From the NCBI RefSeq assembly GCF_024345575.1, contig NZ_JAGQBJ010000001.1, positions 124,001-188,000 on the forward strand: DNA of 64,000 nt, in the 5' to 3' direction. Source of the DNA: Cyanobium sp. Morenito 9A2. Its GTDB lineage: Bacteria; Cyanobacteriota; Cyanobacteriia; PCC-6307; Cyanobiaceae. This document shows positions 45,013 through 53,271 of the stretch, piece by piece (positions within the stretch are counted from its first letter, which is position 1; the number at the start of each line of letters is the position of its first letter). The notes beneath the pieces are model-generated. The model was not told the origin of the DNA. It made no database searches and saw only the letters and a program-made list of their open reading frames with translations. A program made the translations under genes and the position numbers.

Positions 45013-45194
45013 TCAGGATGGTTGGGGGCGATCATAGGGAACACCTCCCCACTGGAGTTTCACGGGCTCACCCAGGGTCAACCGGATGCGCAGAGGCGCA
45101 CTTTTTCGACCCATCAGGGCTAGGTTGGCCGCTTGAACTCGCCCGCCCCGCAGAACCCCACTTGGCGCAGCTTCCGATTTTGTTCTAGCGCGAT

Positions 45195-45737
45195 GTGAAC
45201 TCACTCCCTGACACGCCGCTTCAGCAGATCGACAGCGACATTTGCCCCCTGGACACCATCCAGCAGGAAATGGAGCGGCTGCCCCAGGGCACCAGGCGGC
45301 TGGCCGTCCTGCTGCGCCTGAGCCTCGATCCCGAGCTGCTCTGGTCAGTGCTCACGGACTACAACAACCTCAGCCGCTTCATCCCCAACCTGGCCTCCAG
45401 CCGCCAGTTGTGGCGTAAGGGCGCCGTGGTGGCCCTCGAGCAGGTGGGGTCGCAGCAGTTCTGTGGCCTCAGCTTCAGTGCCCGGGTGGAGCTCGAACTC
45501 ACCGAGGAACCAAGCAGCGGACGCCTGTGTTTCCGTATGACCTGCGGCGATTTCAGGCGTTTTGAAGGCATCTGGCGGATCGATCGCGATGCTTCCGCCA
45601 CCCGCCTTTTCTACGAATTGACGGTGCAGGGGCGACCTGGAATGCCGATTGGCATCATTGAAAAACGGCTTCGGGACGACCTGGCCGCCAATCTGCGCGC
45701 CGTGCAGCAGGAGGCCCTTCGCAGGGCGAATCCATGA
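45195..45737 (+). CDS. SRPBCC (START-like) ligand-binding protein
   Basis: A 180-residue soluble protein of the polyketide-cyclase/COQ10-like SRPBCC fold. It has LLWSVLTDYNNLSRFIPNLA early, LELTEEPSSGRLCFRM in the sheet, and IGIIEKRLRDDLAANLRAVQQEA as the long C-terminal helix. Such cyanobacterial proteins bind hydrophobic ligands; no specific one is indicated. The start is a GTG at 45195. It is divergent from petH; the 194-base gap carries the promoters of both but no gene. Confidence 0.8.
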   Translation: MNSLPDTPLQQIDSDICPLDTIQQEMERLPQGTRRLAVLLRLSLDPELLWSVLTDYNNLSRFIPNLASSRQLWRKGAVVALEQVGSQQFCGLSFSARVELELTEEPSSGRLCFRMTCGDFRRFEGIWRIDRDASATRLFYELTVQGRPGMPIGIIEKRLRDDLAANLRAVQQEALRRANP

Positions 45738-45812
45738 AGGCTCAGTTCCGTAAGCTCCAGGGAACAGCTCGTGACGTAAAAGCAGTGGATTAACAATCTC
45801 TCGATTCAGAGG

Positions 45813-45880
45813 TTCATTCAACGCCTGAATGAATTGTGAATCATTTTACCTTTAGACGTGAATCAAGGCGTCTGAATGAA
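45813..45880. repeat. AT-rich inverted and direct repeats 3' of tRNA-Glu
   Basis: A perfect inverted repeat TTCATTCA / TGAATGAA (45813-45820 and 45826-45833) is followed by a second copy of CTGAATGAAT ending at 45881; TGAATCA also occurs twice (near 45837 and 45859). The stretch is much richer in A and T than its surroundings and lies just past the tRNA 3' end on its coding strand, so it may contribute to termination or processing. Confidence 0.45.
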
Positions 45881-45953
45881 TACCCCCAAGGGGATTCGAA
45901 CCCCTGTCGCCTCCGTGAAAGGGAGGTGTCCTAGGCCTCTAGACGATGGGGGC
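45881..45953 (-). tRNA. tRNA-Glu (anticodon UUC)
   Basis: A 73-base cloverleaf. The acceptor stem GCCCCCA pairs with TGGGGGT plus discriminator A. The anticodon arm is CTCCC-TTTCACG-type with anticodon TTC, and the T arm AGGGGTTCGAATCCCCT has the GTTCGAATC signature. The CCA end is not encoded. In cyanobacteria this glutamyl-tRNA also feeds tetrapyrrole (heme and chlorophyll) synthesis. Confidence 0.95.
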
Positions 45954-45999
45954 GAGGCCACGAACCGCACAAATGGGAGTGCGCTCCGATGGATGGAAA

Positions 46000-47229
46000 C
46001 TACGGGGCCGAGAGGCCCTTCGTCAAGGCGGGGTCTTCCCTGTCGCCCCTGGCTGGGCCCGCCCCACCGGGGCCGGGCTCAGCCACGCTCCCCTGGCCGC
46101 TCCAGACCGGCACGGTGAAGTGGAAACAGGCCCCTTGACCGACTTCAGAGACCACCCAGATGCGGCCACCATGGACCTCGGTGATGCGCCGGCACACCGA
46201 CAGACCGACCCCGTAACCCGGCGTCGTGCTGGAGGTCTGGGGCAGGCGCACCCGGTCCAGGAAGATCCGCTGCTGCTCCTCCCTGGGTACCCCTGGACCG
46301 CTGTCACAGAGGCTCACCTGCAGCCAGGGCCCACGGGCCTGACCCATGGAGAGCCGCACCCGACCACCCTCGGGCGTGAACTTGAAGGCGTTCTCAAGCA
46401 GGTTCAGCAGCACCTGTCGCATGCGTCGCTGGTCGGCGTAGATGTCGGGCAGTTCGAGGGGGATGTCGGTGATCAATTCCAGATCCCGCCCCAGCCAATG
46501 TTTGTCGAGCTCGAGGATGGCTTCGGCCGCCACAGGGCCCAGGGCCAGACGCTGGGGGTTGAACAGCGCCTCCCAGCGTGTGGTGCCCACCTCCAGCAGA
46601 TCCTTGGAGAGCACCTCGATGTCCGTCAGGCGCCGGGCCAGCAAGTCATGGAAGCGCTCGCTGCTGATCTGGCCCAGGTTCAGGCTCTGAAGCGCAAGCT
46701 TGGCAACGGTGAGCGGAGTGCGCAGTTCGTGGGCGACCATGCGCAACTGGCGGTCCTGCACATGCAGGCGCTCGATCAGGGTTTCGTTCTCCTGACGCAG
46801 CACGAGCAGCTGATCTTCGAGCTGGAGTTCCCGTTTGCTGCGGCTGCCATCCAACTCGGCTGGCCGCAGGCTCATGCCCAGGCCGCTCACCACCTCCCGT
46901 TGCTGCCAACGGGGCAACCAGCCCCGCACCTGCTGCAGCAAGGTGTTGCCGGCGAACACCTGGCGGGGGCTGGGCTCCAGTTTCACCACGGCCGGGGTGG
47001 CCACGAGGCGGTATTGCTCAAGCAGCTCCGGGCGCTTGGCGGGATGGGCAATGTCGAGATCGACCTCGAAGCCGCAGTCCTCGTTTTCGAGCAGGTTGAG
47101 CAGGCCGCGCACATCGGGGGTGGCCAGATGCTGGGGCGCGGCCACCAGCAGCAGCTTCAGGACCTGTCGCTGGGGTGGCCGCGGCTCACGCAGCGTTGAA
47201 ATGGCGTCGGGATCCCCCGCTGCAGGCAC
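46000..47229 (-). CDS. sasA: Circadian clock output histidine kinase SasA
   Basis: A 409-residue soluble kinase that reads the KaiC state and phosphorylates RpaA. The N-terminal KaiB-like thioredoxin-type domain (about residues 20-108, with DVDLDIAHPAKRPELLEQYRL-like strands) binds KaiC. A coiled linker follows, then the phospho-acceptor H167 in RMVAHELRTPLTVAKLAL and the ATPase motifs LLENAFKFTPEGG, DSGPGVPREEQQRIF and GYGVGLSVCRRI. The start is a GTG at 47229. It lies 46 bases from tRNA-Glu in the same direction. Confidence 0.93.
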   Translation of the reverse strand: MPAAGDPDAISTLREPRPPQRQVLKLLLVAAPQHLATPDVRGLLNLLENEDCGFEVDLDIAHPAKRPELLEQYRLVATPAVVKLEPSPRQVFAGNTLLQQVRGWLPRWQQREVVSGLGMSLRPAELDGSRSKRELQLEDQLLVLRQENETLIERLHVQDRQLRMVAHELRTPLTVAKLALQSLNLGQISSERFHDLLARRLTDIEVLSKDLLEVGTTRWEALFNPQRLALGPVAAEAILELDKHWLGRDLELITDIPLELPDIYADQRRMRQVLLNLLENAFKFTPEGGRVRLSMGQARGPWLQVSLCDSGPGVPREEQQRIFLDRVRLPQTSSTTPGYGVGLSVCRRITEVHGGRIWVVSEVGQGACFHFTVPVWSGQGSVAEPGPGGAGPARGDREDPALTKGLSAP

Positions 47230-47329
47230 GTGGGCGCAGGTGGAATGTGAAGACCACCCTATGGGTTCTCAGATGCTTGGCCATCGGTGGCTATGACCAC
47301 TGTGACCAACGTCGGCTCGAGGGCCTCCC

Positions 47330-47866
47330 ATGACCCTTTCCGTCGATGGGACGGGACCGCCCCGTTTTCAGCTCGACAACGGCCTGCGCCGTTGGTTCGA
47401 GCGCAACCTCGGGCTCTGGCGATCACGGCGCCTCTATTTCTTTGCCGACGAGGCGCCGCTGCAGCTGGACATGCTGCTGCGGGTGGAGCGCTTCGCCGAG
47501 GCGAACGAAGGGGAGGCGCGCTATCGCATGAGCTGGTGGACCGAGCAGGGCTACGACTTCTTCACCCACAAGCCCGACATGCCCCGAGCGGGAAGCATGG
47601 AGGCCTCCCTCTGCGGGCATCAGCTGCAGCGGACGAGCAGTTTCTTGGCGAACACCCCGGTCTGCACCAGGATCCGGCAGGTGGATGAGCACCAGCTCAG
47701 CTTCGCGACCCACCAGGGGGAGCTGAGTGTTCTTGAGCACATCCGGCTGGTGGACCAGGACCGCTTCCGCGCGCGATCGATCTACACATGGCGCCAGGGG
47801 GATCTTGAGGTCAGTGAAATGCACCACGAGATCCGACTGGAAGCGGCGGGAGTCCCGCTGCTCTGA
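47330..47866 (+). CDS. Lipocalin-like protein, possibly CpcS/CpeS-related
   Basis: A 178-residue soluble, strand-rich protein. It has WFERNLGLWRSRRLYFFADE near the N-terminus, then MEASLCGHQLQRTSSFLANT, and RARSIYTWRQGDLEVSEMHHEIR. Strand order and the W-x-S-x-R start resemble phycobilin-lyase-type lipocalins, but I cannot confirm the family. The organism has phycobilisomes (CpcD-linked petH), which makes a bilin role plausible. It starts at an ATG at 47330, divergent from sasA. Confidence 0.45.
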   Translation: MTLSVDGTGPPRFQLDNGLRRWFERNLGLWRSRRLYFFADEAPLQLDMLLRVERFAEANEGEARYRMSWWTEQGYDFFTHKPDMPRAGSMEASLCGHQLQRTSSFLANTPVCTRIRQVDEHQLSFATHQGELSVLEHIRLVDQDRFRARSIYTWRQGDLEVSEMHHEIRLEAAGVPLL

Positions 47867-47892
47867 TCCGTCCCCACCAAAGAACGACCAGC

Positions 47893-48396
47893 GTGGCGTC
47901 CCAGGGCACGGACAACGGGGAGGCGGTGGTTCACCATGGCTGTGATTTGCGTCTGTCGAGCTTGCGCACCTTCTTCCGCTGGAGCTGCCCCCTGCTGGTG
48001 GCGCCGCTGCTGCTTCTCCCCATCGTCCTGCTGCCCACCTCTGCCCTGGCGGCGCCGGCGACGGACGCTGACATGACCCTTTATTCCCGTCTGGCGTCCA
48101 TCAATGTCTGCATCGCCCGGGCAGGAGGTGTCGAATTCGACAAGGCCGTGGCGATCGCCGGTGAAACCATCGCCCAGGTGCTCATGGGCCAGCACGGTGG
48201 AGTGATCCAGCAGGTAGGGGCCAAGCCCCTGTCCATCGACGAGCTGCGCAAGGGCTCCACCAACTCCGCCGTGATCGGCGCCGTGGAGATCTGTCCCAAG
48301 GAGGTTCCTGCTGATGTCGTCAAAAAGGTTCAGGACGTGATCAAGCAGCAATCCGGTGGCAAGGCGCCTGGCGCCGCGCCTGCCCCAGCCAAGTAG
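47893..48396 (+). CDS. Exported conserved protein of unknown function
   Basis: A 167-residue protein. A hydrophobic segment (CPLLVAPLLLLPIVLLPTSA) ends in ALAAPA, a clear signal cleavage site at about residue 53. The mature part (TDADMTLYSRLASINVCIAR, GETIAQVLMGQHGGVIQQVG and STNSAVIGAVEICPKEVP) is helical with two cysteines that could pair. I recall related proteins across picocyanobacteria but no function. The GTG at 47893 makes a long polar leader; a TTG 54 or 69 bases further in is a likelier start. Confidence 0.6.
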   Translation: MASQGTDNGEAVVHHGCDLRLSSLRTFFRWSCPLLVAPLLLLPIVLLPTSALAAPATDADMTLYSRLASINVCIARAGGVEFDKAVAIAGETIAQVLMGQHGGVIQQVGAKPLSIDELRKGSTNSAVIGAVEICPKEVPADVVKKVQDVIKQQSGGKAPGAAPAPAK

Positions 48397-48477
48397 CTCC
48401 CCAGCCCGAAGGGGTTCCCCCGCAGGGCCCCTGAGCGACCGTGGGGGAGCCTGGTCATGGGCCAGTCTCATCTTGAC

Positions 48478-48501
48478 GCAACTGTCACATGTGCCAGTTG
48501 C
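48478..48501. promoter_or_regulatory. 24-base near-perfect palindrome upstream of the glycine-zipper gene
   Basis: GCAACTG and CAGTTGC arms flank the self-complementary core CACATGTG, with a single mismatched pair. It lies 70 bases upstream of the ATG at 48572 and overlaps a TTGACG hexamer (48473-48478) that looks like a -35 box. A dimeric regulator's operator is the likely reading. Confidence 0.5.
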
Positions 48502-48571
48502 TGTTGGGTCAGATCGGTCGGGTTGTCTAGGTGCATCCCCCCCCGGGGATGTCCATCCGCCCCCCGATCCC

Positions 48572-49189
48572 ATGAGCAACCTTCAACGCTCCAAAGGCGT
48601 GATCCTTCTCGCCGGCGGCCTGGCCGGCGCGGCCCTGCTAGTCCCCGCCGCGGCCCTTGCCCAGAGCCGTCCGGTGATCGTCGAACGCACAACCACCACG
48701 GTGCAGTACCGGGAGGATGGCTTCGGGGGCTATCGCCAGCCCACTTACCTGCCGGCCCCGGTTCGCCAGGTCTACGCGGCCCCCTTGGGCGCCAGAACCT
48801 ATGGCGAGGTCTATCGCCCCACCTACCAGGCCAGCTATCAACCCGTCTACGGCCAACCCGTCTACGGGCAGCCCCGCTACCTGCCTCAGGGCTACGTCCA
48901 GCCTGGCTACCGCCAGGTCTACAGCCAGCCCACCTACGGCCAATCCAGCTACGGGCCCCAGGGCTACGGGGGACCGGCCGTAGCCAACGGCCCCCTGACG
49001 GTGGCCGATGCCCAACAGCTGCAGCAGAGCTGCCAGATCGGGCGCCTGGTGGGAGGACTGGTGGGCGGCGGTCTGGGCTACGCGGCCTCCCGTCAGGACG
49101 GCCGCGCCTGGGCAGTCCCCCTCGGCGCCCTCCTGGGCACCCAGGTGGGCTGCAACACAGCCGTTGGCAAGGGTCCCACTCTCTGGTGA
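48572..49189 (+). CDS. Exported Tyr/Gln/Pro-repeat protein with a glycine-zipper C-terminus
   Basis: A 205-residue protein. A signal peptide (hydrophobic GVILLAGGLAGAALLVPAAA, cleavage after ALA) is followed by a low-complexity region of QPxYGQ-type repeats (about residues 80-145, e.g. QPVYGQPVYGQPRYLPQG). A C-terminal glycine-zipper segment, IGRLVGGLVGGGLGYAASRQ, and a final cysteine region resemble the Rickettsia 17-kDa/glycine-zipper 2TM family. Outer-membrane or periplasmic location is inferred. The start is the ATG at 48572, preceded by the palindrome described separately. Confidence 0.65.
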   Translation: MSNLQRSKGVILLAGGLAGAALLVPAAALAQSRPVIVERTTTTVQYREDGFGGYRQPTYLPAPVRQVYAAPLGARTYGEVYRPTYQASYQPVYGQPVYGQPRYLPQGYVQPGYRQVYSQPTYGQSSYGPQGYGGPAVANGPLTVADAQQLQQSCQIGRLVGGLVGGGLGYAASRQDGRAWAVPLGALLGTQVGCNTAVGKGPTLW

Positions 49190-49262
49190 GCCCGGCCGGG
49201 TGGCCGATCGGCAGGGGGGAGGTCGGAGCGGCAGGATCGAAGCACCGCTGTTCCGCTTCCCC

Positions 49263-51989
49263 ATGTCTGTCGTGCGGCTCGCTGACTACCGCCCGGCCCC
49301 GATCCACATCGAGCGCACTGACCTGAGCGTGCGGATCTTTGCCGATCACACCCTGGTGGAGACGCAGCTCCAGATCACCCCCTTGGCGGCGGAACCCCTC
49401 CAGTTGCAGGGCGTGGAGCTGGAACTCCTGGAACTCTCCATCGACGGCCTCGCCCTGGGGGAGGGGGCCTACCGGCTGGGGGCCGAGGGCCTCACCATCC
49501 TTGAGCCCCCCGGCGAGCCTTTTCTGCTGCGCTCACTGGTGCGGATTCACCCGGAGACCAACACCACCCTTGAAGGGCTCTATGTGAGCGGCGGGATGGT
49601 CACCAGCCAGTGCGAGGCCGTTGGCTTCCGCCGCATCACCTTCCACCCTGACCGCCCCGATCTGCTCAGCCGCTTCCGGGTGCGCATCGAGGCGGAGCGC
49701 GAGAGCTACCCAGTGCTGCTCTCCAACGGAAATCCCCTGGGGAGTGGTGCCCTTCCCCCTGATCCACTCACGGGGGTGGAGCGCCACTACGCCGTCTGGG
49801 ACGACCCCTTCCCCAAGCCCTCCTATTTGTTTGCCCTGGTGGCGGGCCAGTTGGAGGAAGTGGGCGGCCCCTTCACCACAGCGAGTGGCCGGCCGGTGCA
49901 GTTGCGCTTGCACGTGGAGCCCGGTGATGCCCCCTTCACCGCCCACGCCCTGGACTCGCTGCGGCGTGCGATGGAATGGGATGAGCGTGTCTATGGGCTC
50001 GAATACGACCTCGATCAGTACAACATCGTCGCCGTACGCCACTTCAACATGGGGGCGATGGAGAACAAGAGCCTCAACATCTTCAACTCCAAGTTGGTGC
50101 TTGCCGATGCTGCCACTGCCACCGATGGCGAACTGGAGCGGATCGAAAGTGTGATCGCCCACGAATACTTCCACAACTGGACCGGCAACCGCATCACCTG
50201 CCGAGACTGGTTTCAGCTTTCGCTCAAGGAAGGTCTCACCGTTTTCCGTGATCAAACCTTCACGGCGGATCTGCATGCCGATGCGCTCAAGCGCATCGAG
50301 GATGTGTCCATGCTGCGCAACACCCAATTCCGGGAAGACGCGGGGCCCACGGCCCACCCGGTGCAGCCCGATCACTACCAGGCAATCGATAACTTCTACA
50401 CCACCACGATCTACGAAAAGGGATCTGAAGTGATTCGAATGCTGCACACATTGCTGGGGAAGAGCACCTTCCACCGCGGCATCGATCTCTACGTGAAGCG
50501 CCACGACGGCACCGCCGCCACCTGCGACGACTTCGTGCAGGCCCTGGAGGATGCGGCCCTCGAAGCCGCCTCCAGCGCGGCCAACAGTCCAGCGGCCTTC
50601 GCCTTCGCCCAGTTCCGCCTCTGGTACCACCAGGCGGGGACCCCCGTCCTCCGGCTGGAACGCCACTGGGAGCCGAGCAGCGGCACCCTCTCGCTCACGG
50701 CGCGCCAGCACACCCCGCCCACCCCCGGTCAGGTTGACAAGCAGCCCCTGGTGCTGCCCCTGGTGCTGGGGCTGGTGGACCAGGCGGGCGAGTCACTGCC
50801 CGTGCGCATGGTTGGGGAAAGTGAGCAGGAGGCCGCAGCCCATGTCCTCGAACCCCGCTGGGGGCAACAGAGCCGGCTCCTGGTGGTGGATCAGGCCGAG
50901 CAGCGCTTCGTGGTCACGGGATTGGAGCCCCAGCCCCTCCCCCCAGCACTCTCGCTGCTGCGTCGGTTCTCAGCCCCGGTGCGGCTGGAGATCGAGCGTT
51001 CCAGCGAAGAACTGCTGCACCTGCTGGCCCACGACAGCGAGCCGGTGGCCCGCTGGGACGCGGGTCAGGTGCTGCTGCGGCAGGCCCTGCTCGCACGCGC
51101 CTCCAGCAGCCCCGACGAAGCCCTTGAATCGGGCCTGGTGGCCGGTTTCGAGCGGATCCTGCGGGATGGCCGCCTGTCGGAGGCCAACCGCAGCGTGTTG
51201 CTGGCCCTGCCGGGCTTACCCGAACTGGAAGCTGAGGCCACCGAACCGGACCCGCCGGCTCTGTTTGCCGCCCAGCTGGCCCTGCAGCGGCGTTTCGGCA
51301 GCGAGCTGGCGGTCCCCCTCCAGCAGGCCCTTGAGCGCACGGCGCCCCAATGGGGCCTGCCCTGGCCTGCTGGCGCCGGAGACCGAATGCTCACGGGCAC
51401 GGCCTGGAGCTGGCGCGCGGCCTGCGGCGATGGGGCGGTGATCGCCGCCGCCGCCGCTGCGGTGGAGGGCCCTTCGATGACCCTGGCCCGCGCCGGCCTG
51501 CGTGCCCTGCAGCCCCTGACCCATCCCGCCCGGGAGGCCGCTCTGGCGGCCTTCTACGAACGCTGGAATGACAAGCCCGTGATCCTCGATGCCTGGTTCG
51601 CCCTAGAGGCCTCGGCCCCGCTTGCCGATGGCCTGGAGCGGGTCCAACGGCTGCTGGAGCATCCCCGTTTCGACCCGGCCGCCCCCAATTCCGTCCGTGC
51701 GGTGCTGGGGGGCCTGGCCGGCAACCCGCCGGTGTTCCATGCCGCTGATGGCAGCGGCTACCGCTTCATGGCCGAGCGCATCGCCGAACTCGACCGGCGC
51801 AACCCGATCACCGCCTCTCGCCTCGCCAAGGTGTTCAGCCGCTGGCAGAGCTATGGGGCCTCCCGCGGCGAGGCCCAGCGGGCCGCCCTGGAGCAACTGA
51901 ATGCCGCACGCCTCTCCACCAACACCCGCGAGGTGGTGGAGCAGTGCCTCGGCACTCCGGGCTCGGCACTCAGCGCCTCCCTGGCCTGA
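49263..51989 (+). CDS. pepN: Aminopeptidase N (M1 family)
   Basis: A 908-residue zinc metallopeptidase that removes N-terminal residues from peptides. The substrate motif GAMEN is at 264-268 and the zinc motif HEYFH at 300-304 with the second glutamate at 323 (HExxH-x18-E), followed by KEGLTVFRDQTF; Y-E-K-G-S-E-V-I-R completes the active site. Length and C-terminal helical repeats fit the bacterial PepN group. The open frame extends upstream to 49008 but the protein starts at the ATG at 49263. It overlaps the convergent glycosidase by 20 bases. Confidence 0.93.
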   Translation: MSVVRLADYRPAPIHIERTDLSVRIFADHTLVETQLQITPLAAEPLQLQGVELELLELSIDGLALGEGAYRLGAEGLTILEPPGEPFLLRSLVRIHPETNTTLEGLYVSGGMVTSQCEAVGFRRITFHPDRPDLLSRFRVRIEAERESYPVLLSNGNPLGSGALPPDPLTGVERHYAVWDDPFPKPSYLFALVAGQLEEVGGPFTTASGRPVQLRLHVEPGDAPFTAHALDSLRRAMEWDERVYGLEYDLDQYNIVAVRHFNMGAMENKSLNIFNSKLVLADAATATDGELERIESVIAHEYFHNWTGNRITCRDWFQLSLKEGLTVFRDQTFTADLHADALKRIEDVSMLRNTQFREDAGPTAHPVQPDHYQAIDNFYTTTIYEKGSEVIRMLHTLLGKSTFHRGIDLYVKRHDGTAATCDDFVQALEDAALEAASSAANSPAAFAFAQFRLWYHQAGTPVLRLERHWEPSSGTLSLTARQHTPPTPGQVDKQPLVLPLVLGLVDQAGESLPVRMVGESEQEAAAHVLEPRWGQQSRLLVVDQAEQRFVVTGLEPQPLPPALSLLRRFSAPVRLEIERSSEELLHLLAHDSEPVARWDAGQVLLRQALLARASSSPDEALESGLVAGFERILRDGRLSEANRSVLLALPGLPELEAEATEPDPPALFAAQLALQRRFGSELAVPLQQALERTAPQWGLPWPAGAGDRMLTGTAWSWRAACGDGAVIAAAAAAVEGPSMTLARAGLRALQPLTHPAREAALAAFYERWNDKPVILDAWFALEASAPLADGLERVQRLLEHPRFDPAAPNSVRAVLGGLAGNPPVFHAADGSGYRFMAERIAELDRRNPITASRLAKVFSRWQSYGASRGEAQRAALEQLNAARLSTNTREVVEQCLGTPGSALSASLA

Positions 51990-53205
51990 GATTGCCGCGG
52001 CTGGGGAAGGGATCTGGAAAGAGGCTGCCATGCAACTGGCGGAAGGCCTGCTGACGTGCCGGGCCGCCCTCTGGACCGGCGTACTGGCCCCAGAGCCCTT
52101 CCCAATAGAAATAAATGACACCGTGGCCCCGCTGGGCCGCCAGCCGCACCTTTTCTGTCAGCACCGGCATCGGGGTGGTACGGCCGCCGAAACCGGCCAG
52201 CAGACCGATCTCCACGGGAATCCCCCACTGGCGTGCCTTAACCAGCGCAGGCTGGTCTAGGTCCTTGAGGAAGCCCTTGACCGAGTAGGCGTAGTTCTGG
52301 ACCACCAGTTCATCGATCAACCCTCCGAGCGACCAGATCTCCCAGTCCTGGAGCCACTGGTTGTAGGCAAAGCGGAAGGGACCGGGCGAGAGGCTGATGC
52401 CGGCCCCCCCCTGGCGGTTCTTGAGTTCGCTGCGCAGCTCCCGCAACAGACTCGTGAGCTGATGGCGGCGCCAGGTCATCCAGTGGCGGTTGGTGAAATC
52501 CCCGGGTGGCTGGCGGCCTGTGTCCTTCGTATACGAAGCCCGAGTGAAGGGGTCGTAGCCCAGCTCCACCGGCCAGGCGAAGTGGTCATCGAGCTGGATT
52601 GCATCGACGCCGCAGCGGCGCACGATCTCGCTGATCAGGCCGATGAACCGCTGGCGCACGCCGGGATGGGCGGGATTGAGCCAGACCCGCAGATCCTTCA
52701 TGGGCGAGCTGCGCATGTTGGCCCCGTGCATGGCGTAGGTGGTGGTGCCATCGCTGCGCTGCAGCACCCACTCCGGGTGCTGGATCACCACCTCGGCGTC
52801 GGCCGGCTCCATCAGGCCGTACTCGAACCAGGGGATCACCTTCAGGCCCCTGCGATGGGCGGCACGGGTGAGGCGGCAGATCGGATCAAGGTTGGGGGCG
52901 CTCTGCTTCAGGACCGGTTCCATCGGCGCCCAGCGGCTGCGATGGAAGGTGGCGCCGCGGCTCCAGACGTTGGGATAAAGGGTGGTGAAGCCAGCAGCGG
53001 CGAGCTCATCCACAGCCCGATCAAGCCGTTGGCCGTCGTAATAAAGGGGACTGGGGCTGTTGGTGAGCCAGACCCCGACGCTGCGGCTGGCCGCCTGCGC
53101 CGATGGACCCAGGCCCACGGCCTGCAGGCCCGCCACCAGAACAGCACTGAGAGCGGCGGGCAGGGCCCGCTTCAGGCGCACGGGCCAAGGGAGCTGCGCT
53201 CTCAA
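51970..53205 (-). CDS. Exported GHL10-type glycoside hydrolase-like protein
   Basis: A 411-residue protein. The signal peptide (ALPAALSAVLVAGLQAVGLG, cleavage near AQAAS) is followed by a TIM-barrel domain of the GHL10/DUF187 group. GVWLTNSPSPLYYDGQRLD opens it, GLKVIPWFEYGLM and CGVDAIQLDDHFAWPVELGY (likely catalytic acids) follow, and FAYNQWLQDWEIWS comes late. The substrate is unknown; relatives act on bacterial polysaccharides. The start is a TTG at 53205 and is not certain. Confidence 0.8.
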   Translation of the reverse strand: MRAQLPWPVRLKRALPAALSAVLVAGLQAVGLGPSAQAASRSVGVWLTNSPSPLYYDGQRLDRAVDELAAAGFTTLYPNVWSRGATFHRSRWAPMEPVLKQSAPNLDPICRLTRAAHRRGLKVIPWFEYGLMEPADAEVVIQHPEWVLQRSDGTTTYAMHGANMRSSPMKDLRVWLNPAHPGVRQRFIGLISEIVRRCGVDAIQLDDHFAWPVELGYDPFTRASYTKDTGRQPPGDFTNRHWMTWRRHQLTSLLRELRSELKNRQGGAGISLSPGPFRFAYNQWLQDWEIWSLGGLIDELVVQNYAYSVKGFLKDLDQPALVKARQWGIPVEIGLLAGFGGRTTPMPVLTEKVRLAAQRGHGVIYFYWEGLWGQYAGPEGGPARQQAFRQLHGSLFPDPFPSRGNLRPGRR

Positions 53206-53271
53206 GGGTGACGGTGGAGCAAAGGGAGCAGGTCAGCCTCTGGCTTGAAGCCGCTGGTCATCGTCGCGCGC

